NCBI GenBank assembly: GCA_022316685.1 | Contig: JAKJHU010000033.1 | Span: forward strand, 4,578,321 to 4,642,320 | Reading direction: 5' to 3' | Source of the DNA: Progne subis subis | Lineage: Eukaryota; Chordata; Aves; Passeriformes; Hirundinidae | Length of the DNA stretch: 64,000 nucleotides | Translations under genes and position numbers: made by a program | Notes under the pieces: model-generated | The model's input: only the letters and a program-made list of their open reading frames with translations | What the model was told of the DNA's origin: nothing | Databases searched by the model: none | Shown here: in pieces, positions 25,511 through 36,372 of the stretch | Layout of the letters: every line of letters starts with the position of its first letter | Position numbering within the stretch: position 1 is the first letter of the stretch

Positions 25511-28500
25511 AACATGATTAAAAGGAATTGGCTACTAGATAAAGTTCAGAACTAAGATAAATGCACCTTTTCAGTCTTCAAGTCTTAGCCTAAGTATTTA
25601 ATTACATGAAAAAAAACCCCCCACTTTTAGATCTCTTTTTTAGGTAGTGCCTATATCCCTAACATCATATTTAGGCTGATTTACATCATGTCAGAATATA
25701 GCTTTATTTTTTCTTGCAATAGAAGCCAGAGCTATCCCTACCTAAGTGATTCTGTGAGTGGAAATGTCTGGTTTCTCTCTCAAAAATCCCATGTCCTCTT
25801 CATATATTCCTAGTTCTCCTTTATCTTATTCTTAAGGAAACAGAACTCTTATATAGTAGGAATGTGTTCAGTGTGCCATCCAGCAGGTATTTTCTCCGTC
25901 TCAGCAGGAAACCACACAAACTATGACTCAAAAAAAAAACCCCAAAAAACCAAAACCCACTTATATAATGTTACTTGTTATCATTAGAAGGGCACCACAT
26001 GTTTTGTCCTCTACATTTAACATGTCGTGTGATAATGAAATTAGTAAATCCGAGATCCAGTGTTTAAGAGGATTTTCCTCTACTGTTTGGAAAATATTTT
26101 TGGTAATAGAACCACAAATTCAATTTTGAAAACTGCAGGAAGGTACTAATAGGAATAGTAAGCTCCTACTCTTTAAATAGGTTTTTCGAATTGTTACACA
26201 GCAGCACAAATTATGTATCATGACCTGAAAAAGCCAGATTTTTTACACTGGTTTTTAATAGCCAGCGAACCTGTTTCTCACTGTAGAGTTAATGTAGAAG
26301 TGTCTTCTGCTCAAATACTGAAAAATTGCACAGTAGCTGGGACAGTTTTGGCATTTTAAGTTCACCTGCCTGCTTGCTAAATTTTTAAATGCACATATGT
26401 GAAAACCCTTTTGATGTTATCTTTAGAAGGCAGTATTATTGAAGGAGTCTACATTTAAGGAAAAAAGAGTTTAGAGCCCAAATGAAGAGCAACAGAATGA
26501 GCAGAGAATTTCTCATTGGCCCGTGGTGGTCACCAGGGCACCTGGTACTTCTGAAGGAGCTGTGAGAAGCTGCCTGTGTGTCCCAACACCTCCACCACAC
26601 CAGAGGAAGGAGCGAGTCAGAGCGGGCAAGAAACTAGCTCTGGTCCTGAAATCAAAAGGTTTAATATCTTCTGCCAAACTTGTTATCACTTAGAGCCTCC
26701 GGGTATGTTTGTAATCCTCGTTGCAAATTCCATCACATTCCACTCTCTACTAGCACAGTAATTTTATTAAATGGCTCATTTGGGAGTTATAAGAAAAAAT
26801 AGAAAAATGCATCATTTGCAACCCTGTTGCACGTTCTCTTTATGCACATTCGTACGAATTTAAGGCTTTATTTGTGATCTGCCTCCTTTTTACTCCTCTA
26901 ATCTCCCTTTAGTGTTTTGTGGATGGGATGGTTACACTACATAGCATCACATAATCCACACCATAATTTGGGAAAGCTACCATGATATTCTCCGGCCCTG
27001 CACCTGCTCTGGGGTAGCAAATGTGTGGCCATCCCTACCAAAGGATTCTGTAGGTGTTCAAATTTCAGCTTAGCTAACAGAGGTATTTTAGTAACTAATG
27101 CAAAAACAATGCATTGAGGATTATCACATTCCCAGACATCATCCCAAAGCCTCTGACATGAAAATAGCTGAGGATGTGGTTTAAGGGGAAGTATTTTATG
27201 TGCTTGTCTACTACTTCTCTCAGCCTAAGTATCCACATCCCTTCTCAGAGCCTGGATGTGACACAGACCATTGGTGCTGCTCAGCCACATCCCTTCTCAT
27301 GCTCTAAGCTAGTTAGTCATGGCATCAGAAAATCCAAGATTAAAGTTCAGAAATGGGCTGAGCCTCAGGTGATCAGATGTCTTTGGCAATGATCAGATCA
27401 ACACTAGCTTCAGTTTTTGGACTGGATCCTGATCTTTTACAGGAACTGGACAGATGAATTGGTACAGAGTGAAGAGTAGCAGTAAAGAAGATTAATTAGC
27501 TTAAATCCTGGATGATTGAGCTATAATTGTTAAACTAAAGCAGTGGTGCAAAGGTTATGAAAACTATGTCTCTTTGTTTTGGATTTTTAAAAAATTTTAA
27601 TACATATTACTTACGGGTTGTTGAGATGCTTAAAAAGTAATTTGGCTAAATGCTAACTAAGTATGTTACTACCAAGAAAATGAAGAGCAAAGAACAGAAT
27701 CTAACCCACAGCTGGAGAAAAAGGGGGTTTCTTTCTTTGAAAATGTGGTATTCAATGCTTGAAAGATTTCTTATTCACAATAAAAGTTCAAACAGAATGA
27801 AGAGACGTTAAGTTTCTGGAAACTACAAAACTGTGATACAGTCCATGACCAAAGCAAAGTTTCATCATGTTCAATAATGTTGATTTTATAATAATGAGCA
27901 GAAGATGGTTAAAACTACATGTCTCTATAATGTGTTCAGCATTTTAAACCACATATTCCAGTTAGGGGCTAAATGTTAATACAGATAGCCACATAGTACA
28001 TTCAAATACCAATTAGTAAGTCAATATTTCTAAGTGACCAGAACTGACCCCACATAAATATAGAAAATAAAGGACAAAGTACTTTTAGGCTAGTGTATTT
28101 TATAAAAAATAATTTAAAAATATATATTAAAGCTGATATTAAACTTTAGTCCATCGTCAGCAACAGCTGTCAGAGCAGGCAGGTAGTACAGCAAAGGTGA
28201 AAAGGTTAAGGAGCCTCATGAATATGAAAAGCTTTGAGCTATTGTGTGACACAGGACTGGACCCTACAATGCATACCAGAAGGACAGGGCCACTGCCTGG
28301 GACACCTGCTGGCCTCAGCAGCCCTGGGCACTCACAGCATCACAAACTCAGGGGGCAGATGAATTTTATCCTTTAGAAAACAGAAAAGAACTGTTTACTG
28401 AACAGTTTCTAGTCCCAGTTTCGTATTATTTTTTTTAGCAGCTAGATGTTACCGGTTATCTCATAGCAGAAACTTTTTCCTTTCTCTTCTTTTATTATGA

Positions 28501-29129
28501 GACACAGCCAGCAAAAGAGGAAGTTTAACTTAAAAACCTGGCAGTAACAGAAAAAGAAACCCTTTCCCATTTTGGAAAAAAAACCACAAAACCATCACCA
28601 CCTATAAAATTCAAATGTCATCTCAAGTTAGGCACGTAGTTTGAGCTATCAATCACAGAAAAAAATTCTGCTTGGATCCATATGAAAAGCATATTTCATC
28701 AATTTTGGACCACAAACACTCCCACATTTCACGCAGGCATTTTTCTCTGCTCTTTCCTGGCTTTAGTACTATGAGCCAAAGGATATATTAAGCAAAGTAT
28801 ATTTTTCTAAGTTTATTCCAGGACATCTAAATAGGATGTGTGAAATAATTCCTCTACTCTGCTACTCAAGAGCTACAGCCCAAGAAAGCTGCTCAGTTTA
28901 GGGGATAGTTTCTTAAAGACACAGATGGACTAGAAAGATGCCAGGAAAACAACTGAATTACTTCAGGTCTAGAAAGCACAACCTCTGAAAAAAGGGTTAA
29001 AAACCCCTCAATGCTGAGCATGAAAAAGGACATGGTAAATCCTGAGGTACATAAAATGCACTTGTAAAGAGGAAGACTATTCTCTTTATAAGATTAAATG
29101 AGTCTTGGTGCAGCCAGAAAGACTGAGGT
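25511..29129. other. Non-coding unique sequence, no gene seen
   Basis: Short open frames only. It contains a small A/C tract (25930-25960), a 12-base CpG-containing palindrome ATTCGTACGAAT at 26848-26859, a 9-bp direct repeat TGATCAGAT at 27370-27378 and 27390-27398, and another A/C run near 28576-28602. No gene or RNA is recognised. Confidence 0.65.
25930..25960. repeat. Short A/C-rich tract
   Basis: A ten-base A run followed by CCCC, AAAAAA, CC, AAAA and CCC. It has the same A-runs-with-C-runs texture as 36151-36372. Confidence 0.8.
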
Positions 29130-29312
29130 GAAATAATAGGAAAATCTGATAGAGGACATTGGAGCACTGAAGATTTTAAAGGACATGTTTGGCAGACATT
29201 TGTCAGGGTTGATTAAGGCTGATCTGGATCTAGGGCAAAGGGATGGAGAAACCGATTGTTTAGAATACTGTCCAGTCCTATTTTTCTTTCATCTGATCTT
29301 CTTTCATACTGA
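29130..29312 (+). mobile_element. CR1-type LINE 3' end, degraded
   Basis: In order, the sequence shows GGACATGTTTGGCAGACATT, TGTCAGGGTTGATTAAGGCT, GATCTGG, GGGCAAAGGGATGGA, then GTCCAGTCCTATTTTTCTTTC. This follows the 3' untranslated end of CR1 LINEs (a CAGACATCTGTCAGGGATGG block, a GGGCAGGGGGATGGACT block, then CTTCCAGTCCTATTTTTCT). The terminal ATTCTATGA-type octamers are degraded to TCATCTGATCTTCTTTCA. The 5' boundary is uncertain. CR1 copies are usually 5'-truncated and lack poly(A), as here. The divergence suggests an old, inactive copy with no coding remnant. Confidence 0.7.
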
Positions 29313-32170
29313 GTCTGAGATCTGTGCAGCATGCATGCTGTGGGAGTCAAAAGGGCTAAATCCTTTGCTGCTTTCTGAACATCAATTCATTTGAATCTCT
29401 CTGCATTGTACATGTAGATTACCCCATGAAGACATTTAATCATTACTACTCCATTACAAAATGGAGGCTAGATGCATTTATTAAAAGTAAAATATTCCAA
29501 TTTTGTCTAGAAAAATTGAGATCTCCTTCCAGTTTTAATTATCCTATTTAATTATATATTTTTTGAATCAAGCTACTACTTCCTGTAACCGACTTTGTAA
29601 AGAAACAAGTGGATATGTTAGAAGGCTTATCTGCTTATGTTGCTATATCTTGTAAAAAAAATCCCTTTGTTCTGCCAAAAAAAATCAGAGACCGGACTAA
29701 ATAAACACACAACTCTCAGAAGCATTGTATAGTTGTAGCATGTCAAGTATTAATGCTGCTGAAACACTGACCCAAGAAAGGTATCCAGGTTGGTTACATT
29801 GTTTTCCATGTTATACTATAGAAGCAATAAGTATTTACTTATTTATGATATCAGATACGAGCCACTAATCTAGAAAATTAGATTTCTGAAAGAGCACAGA
29901 TTGCATTTGCCAAGAACCAAAAATCTATCTGAATCACTTCATTCTTTTTAATAAACTTTCTCAGTGAAACATTGATATTGAAGGAATCAATATGACTTTA
30001 TAAAAAAATAACCCTATTGTCATTCAGTTATTCAAATAGGGACCTTAGCCTTATTTAAAATAATGCTGCAGAGACCCAAGGGAAGAGCATATGTATAATT
30101 CCTACAATAACTTATTTATTATTTTAATTAAATATTTATTATGAGGAGGCTGGGGTTTTTGTTTCAAAAAAAAAATCGCATAGATTTTTAATTAAAGTTA
30201 CAGTAGACTCCGAGTACTAAATGTGCAGGTACAGAACATTTTCATATATCAAAGTAAAGTCAAAATAATTTCAATGCATGTTAATCTATAAGCAGTTCTC
30301 TTTCTGTGGTAGTGCAAATAAAGTTGCACACCGTCAGACCAAAAGCTCTGCTGCACACGCGGTTGCAATGTCACTTTGGTTTAGTCAGACACTTCCCTTG
30401 GGTGAAAATCAGCTCAGCCTGGAACTACTCAGCACCCTAACACAGGGATGAGAGAGCACAGCTGTGGTTCCCTCATGCTCACCATGAACTGCCAGAGAGA
30501 AGCACTCAGGCTGGTGGGCCTCCAAACTCCAAAAGTAGATATTAAATTGCAGCAATCCATGTGTGTTGAGGACCTCCAACCTCCTCCTGGGTCAGGTGGG
30601 CATTAACCTCACCAAGCCCCTTTGGATGGAAAGATCTCACTTGGCACCTTCTATCACCAGAGTCACTTTCAGAGCAAGATTATGTGCTCAATTATTAGGT
30701 TGCTGCAACAGCTTGGTTTTCATTTTGGGGCTGCAAGTCTGGCCTCAAATGCTGAACTCTACTCTGTCATGGTCTACATTCATAAAGCCTGGCTTAGGCT
30801 GTTTTTAAATTAACCTCCCATCAACACCTTCTCATTGCAGCATGGTCAAACCCTGCCAGCAGTGCAGCTCAGGAAAGTTTATTATGCTAAAAGACTAGTC
30901 CAGAAATATCAATTAAGTTATATTCTTTCTATTTAAGTGGTGAAGCCTGCAGCTGTCCCTAGATATATACAAATGTGTGATAATTGGCTGCACTGCAAAC
31001 TGTGTACAGATGTAACGGCACATTGGACAGCTAAAATCTTATAAAAGCAGATTTCTTTGGGATTATTAGACTGTTACCAGATGAAGTAAGCAGCAGTGTT
31101 GTGCTGAGGTGGAAGGCAAAGAGTGAGGAAAAAGTGAAGTCTGTTTCGGTGAATTGTGCTCAACTCCTCTGTTTTAACATTCAGCACAACCTCATTGGGG
31201 AAGTTCCTAAAAACCTTCACCTTTTTGTGTGAACTATTTAAAATATACACTGTCAATACCACAGCACTCTGAAGGACTCCCTAGTTCAATTTTGCTTCAA
31301 ATTCACAAGGCCAAAGGAAAAAATGTTTACTCACGATCTTCACAAAAGAATGTCTCTCTGAAAGGTTTGCCACAACATCTACAACAGAGGTAACTCAAAG
31401 GTGAATGTCACAGCCTTGCCTCTCGGATATCACTGGAAACCAGTTACAGGAGGTACCTTCTCCTCTACCCTACCCTGGCTTTTATTTAGTGATTGAATAC
31501 TAAAGAGAAAAAAAAATTACAGTGACATACTTCATCACGTCTTCTTTAGGCCTAGATGTCTTTGTAATAACTTTGTAATATGAATTTGGTTCTAAATCTG
31601 CAAGTATGCAGTGACATGAAATCTTCTCCCATGTTAAGGCAAGGGGCATAAGGGTAAAGCATAGCTCAAACTTGCTTAAGGTAAATTGACACCAAAATCG
31701 TAACATTTCTTTGTGTTAGGTTTTAAGACATACCAAGAAGACAGGAAAAAAAATGTTTGAGGCTGGTGATGGCCAGCCAAGGGCAGCTTTGTACCAGGAC
31801 CTGGGGAGTACAGAGAACTTTTAGCTTACTGACATTACTGAAATGTTTGAACTAAGCAAGATAAGAAATCCACCCCTTCTGGTCTGCAAGATTTTGATGA
31901 ACGCGTGGAACATCCTGCTGGTGGGAAAGTGAGGTATACAGCCATATGCTCAGCCAGTCTCTGGTATGACTACTGCAGGCCAGCAGTACGCCGAGAATTG
32001 ATCATGTGTATTTATATTTCTCATGATGCTGTATGACAGCCATAGTGATCCAGCTGAGCTTCCTCAATGAGGTCTCATAAGGAAAGGAGGGGGGAAGAAG
32101 AGGATATTCTTGTGTCATTTTTTTCTGTTGAGCTCATTGGTGTGAGAAATGTGAATTTGAGGTTTGCAGT

Positions 32171-32216
32171 GGGGTTTTTTTGTTTGTTTTGTTTGCTTTT
32201 TTTCCCTTGAATCTAA
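32171..32216. repeat. T/G-rich low-complexity tract
   Basis: GGGG followed by T runs broken by single G, ending TTTTTTTCCC. It is the complementary form of the A/C tracts elsewhere in the window. Confidence 0.75.
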
Positions 32217-32426
32217 AATTGTGATAATTGCCAAGACAATAAAAATTCAGAGCTGCAATATATTAGGATATTTTCAGGCAGCTGTTAACAACTAAAATGT
32301 CATTAAGCCATTAATAATATAGTAATTATGATTCTTAGCTATGTATCCGTGAATATGTACAACCAGGTTTTAACCTGTCAATTATATATATATTTTCACT
32401 AATTCAAACTATTGGTAAAAGGCCAG

Positions 32427-32457
32427 TAATAATAATAATTAAAATATATATATATAT
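32427..32457. repeat. (AAT)n followed by (AT)n
   Basis: Four AAT units run into an AT dinucleotide array with a short interruption. Simple sequence only. Confidence 0.8.
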
Positions 32458-35400
32458 CTATGAAAATTCTTATTTATTAATGTTGAAAATAATATTTTTA
32501 ATACTTTTCTGAGTTCATCAAGGATAGAACTAGAATTATAAAGACATAATAATTTGCTGTCCATGCCAAACCCACATAATCTTCAAATAAACTGCTTGTG
32601 CAGTATCACTCCAGGAACACATTATTCCACAGCTATAACAAGGCCAAAGATACACTGAGCTTAAACATATGGGATTATGTTTGTAATGCATTATTAGGCA
32701 GAGCCATTTCAAGAAGCCTGAGACATTTCAATGGATCTTGAGGACAAATTAGTCATGGCCAGCAAGGCTCTCAAGCACCAACACAAGATGTCTGATAAGT
32801 AGCTTAAGATTTAACAACTACCTCAGAGAATTCCGGAGCATTACACAGGGTATTCATCTTCTGATCCACTGCATCTTAAAAAGAAATGGAAGTCAAGCAA
32901 GCAAATATATCTCTGTTATTCATTATTTACCTGTTGTCCTAGCCCTTGATATTTTATAGAAAAGTAAAACCTCTTGACCCCTCTGGCAGGGTGAATTATG
33001 TCGGAGATGAGGCAGAGGGAAACTACCATCTTCTGTGTACAAGTCTGTTTTCAAAAACGACACGCATAAACCTCCAGTTCCCATCTCTGGAGAGAGTAGT
33101 CTCCTTTCCCTCTTGGTCTTGACTGAAAGATCTTTTATGACAACAACATTTTCATGCCAAGATTAGGTAAATTGCTGTAGAAAAGCCGTAACTCTTTGTG
33201 TGCACTGACAGGGCACTTGGGCATGGTAACATTCAGGAGCTTTGACTTCCTTCCCCTTTAATATCAATAGAGTAACCAACTTATCCACAGTCTTTTATAA
33301 GAGGGAAATTCAAAAGAAACTGGATTTTAGACAGCCAAGGAAAAAGCTCAGAATCCCTTTTTCTGACTTAATAGAATTTTCTCAGTTCCTGTAGCAAATA
33401 AACTGTGCTCGTTGTGTCAGTAAGTACCTTACAGTAGAACGAAAGGCTGCTTATTTTAACTTTTATTAAAGACTAATCTCTAAATCCTGGTGCCTTCCAT
33501 TCTGAACTTTGTTCTGATTACTAAAGGACAGGCTGTACTGCTACAGAAAGGTGACAAAGTAGTGAAAAATTTCCAGGAGAAACTGATGTTATGACGTCAG
33601 GCCAAGTAGCTGAAATGAAAATACTTAAAGGAAAGAAGTAAAAAAGAGCAAGATAGGAATAAGGGAAAAGCAAGGTGGATTCTTGTCCTAAGGATATTTA
33701 GCTTAGAAAACTTACACTGACACATGGAACATACTGGCCAGTTACAAAAAACCACTAGCACCCAATACGGAAGGTCAGATTTTGCTACCTCATTGAATTC
33801 TTCTTCGCCACTATTTTTCTGTTTCATATTTACGGTTTGTTTGAGCATTTCTGACCTAGATTTTAAACAATGATATAAGGAATCGTTGTGCATTACAGAG
33901 ATTGCAGTTCTAATCTAGATGGACTACCTAGACGACTTAGATTAAAACTATTTTTTGGGATAGTAAACTTCTCTTAGCTATATTTGACAACAAATGGACG
34001 ACTATTTGCATCATGCCCATCAGATTCACAGATTCTCCTCAGAAAGGAGACTTTCAGCTGTTGTCTAAAGCATCTGCATATGGCAGCATTCCTTCAAGAA
34101 GGCAGAGGACTTTCATGTCCATCACAGGATTATAGGAAAAACCACAAACATGATAAGAAGTGAATGAGTGTATTTCTCCAAAATGTGTCTGTAATTTCAG
34201 ATATTCCAACCATGTCTCATAAACCTTTAAGAAATACAACATTTCTTTTAAGTCGCATGGAATATCATCTAACATAATAATAAAACACTCACAGACAAAC
34301 TCAGAATCCAACAGAACTAATTCACTACAGATTTTTTCAGTATAATTGTGTTTTATGGCATTAGCTCTGCATTCTTTGGGAAATCATTTTCTTGCAGGGA
34401 TTTATTGGTTTGCTTTTCTGTTACAAACAAAAAATAACTTGTTTTGGAAATGGAGCAGTATTACCTTCTAGCTGTTCTCTAATAGATAAAAAGGAGCAAA
34501 GTGAAAGTGGTGGAATGGAGTAGAAGAAACTCGAAATTTATGTAAATTCCGTCTTCTCGGAATGGCTGATCATAGGAATCATTAAAAATAAGATTAGATT
34601 CTTATGGGAGGTATTTCAGGCACGATGTTTCAAAAATGTTAGGCTGGGAGCAGTTAATAAGCACTGTCTGTCTAAGGTTCTTCAGAAAGTCTGCAGCACT
34701 TGAAACTGTGTCAGACACTGCAGACAGAACCTGTCCAATGTAATACTCTCAGCTCATGTTTGAACACTCTCACCTTAGCTTTGCTGGGATGAACAATCCC
34801 AGAGGGCTTAGGAGACTGTTAAGGGAAAGATCAAAGACAAATTTCTTCCTCCTTGTTGCTGTAGCATCTATGACCACTTCTAGTGACTTGTCTCTTGCAA
34901 TGGGTGGCCCCTTGTGAAGTTCTGTGCTTTCATGCTGACTTCTGCATAGAAATCAACTTTGGGTTTATGTCTTCAATAGCAGCTCTGAGGGACTACTGTG
35001 AAATGGTAATTTCTAACCAATAGACCTTATGAATTTTTCTTGATGTTTTCTATAACTTCTAACATTAAAAACCAGTATTACAGTATGGAGGAAGTTATTC
35101 CAAAAACAAACAGTTATTTGCTTCTCTTTGAAGCAAATACTCCAGGGGAAACATAATTCAAGAATTTTTCATTATCTTTAAAACGAATAAGAGCTATATC
35201 ATGAAAAGTTGAAAAAGGGCACTGTCTCCCTTGGCTACCCTATAAAGCTTACACAATAAGAGTGCTTGAGGCTCTCTTACTAAAGGCTATAACTCTGTCA
35301 CCCTGCTAAAGCTCAGCAAAGCAGAAAGTACAGCAAAGAAAGCAGCAGTCCCATATGAGTCCTGCTATAGGACTAGAGGGCACAGTCTTTTGGAACCCAG

Positions 35401-36150
35401 TATATCCCACTCTTCTGAACCTCCTTCTAGCTACCACAGAAGATCCCTATCACAAGGGAAAGCTCCAGGCTTCCTATTTCTCAGCTTTCTCATTCCTGTT
35501 GCAGGTCCCCACAGCATTTCCCAGTTTTTTCTATCCCCACACATCGGCCTTCCAGCCTGCCATGTCTCAGACATGTCTGTACTCAGCAATTCTCACCTCC
35601 ATCCTACCCCCACTCACAGCAGAGCTGGTGCCCGATGTACTGGATCCCTTTTTGGCTTTGTCCTATTAAAACAAAGGGCCCAAAACCCCAGTAAGACTGG
35701 CCTGACATGCCTTGTTTCTCACAAATTCAAATATCTTTTATTCATCTCCATAGTGTCTTCTAAGCCTATCCTAATCTTCACATTCCTATGCATTACTTCC
35801 ATGATTATTTATTCCTGACTTGTGCAGTGAATAAAATTACTCAGCTTTAGAACACCCTAGTCACTCTAGGGCTTGGACTATGCTCACTCTTCCTCTATCA
35901 CCCCCAAACTCCTAGGGAGAACAGCTCTGTGATGGCTCCATGGATCAGCAGACTGGTGGTTTTTCAATCATCCCATACCACCAGTTAAAACCCCTAATGG
36001 ACTGGAGGGCATAGGTGGCTTCTGGCATGAACAGCTGGGGTTAGCTGGCATTGAACTCTTCATTAATTAAAACCAGCTTCCAAGTCAATGCCGAGAACAA
36101 GTTCAGGGATCAGGAAAAGAATTAATTAGCCTCTTATCGAAAACTAATGC

Positions 36151-36372
36151 ACCAAAAAACCAAACAAACAGACCAACAAAGCAAAACAAAACCCACAACC
36201 AAAAAAACCCCCAAAAAAAACCCACAAAAAACCCAAAAAACAAAAACAAAAAACCAAAACAAACCAAAACAAACAAAGAAACCCCAAAAATAAACAACAA
36301 CAACAACAAAAACCCCAAAAAACACAAAAAAAAAACCCCAAAAAAACCCCCCAAAAAAACAACCACCACCCC
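36151..36372. repeat. 222-bp A/C-only tract, G-rich on the minus strand
   Basis: About 220 bases nearly devoid of G and T on the plus strand. A runs of 3 to 10 alternate with C runs of 1 to 6, and five CAA units lie near 36295-36310. The minus strand carries repeated G runs of four to six separated by T runs, most densely at 36313-36372, which meets loose criteria for G-quadruplex formation. The minus-strand open frames of 63 to 88 codons across it are hydrophobic artefacts of (T,G) sequence. It is much longer than a slipped poly(A) tail would be, and no retroposon body is attached. Confidence 0.93.

Larger units (their letters stand above)
29313..36150. other. Non-coding sequence, no gene seen; pyrimidine-rich end
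   Basis: Open frames stay short except for overlapping 104- and 142-codon frames in the pyrimidine-rich block 35355-35818, whose translations (rich in Ser, Pro, Leu, Phe) match no family I know. AT-only runs lie at 32383-32393 and 32443-32457, AAT units near 32427-32439, a T/G tract at 32171-32216, and a perfect CRE-type TGACGTCA at 33592-33599. 35240-36110 has sharper edges in base composition than most of the window and could be an unrecognised old LTR, but this is not supported by a match. Confidence 0.6.

Noticed and set aside
28201..28340. GGAGCCTCATGAATATG segment resembling internal CR1 coding sequence
   Set aside because: Only about 12 bases agree before similarity is lost.
33592..33599. 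Consensus CRE site TGACGTCA
   Set aside because: A given 8-mer is expected about once in a window of this size. No promoter context supports it.
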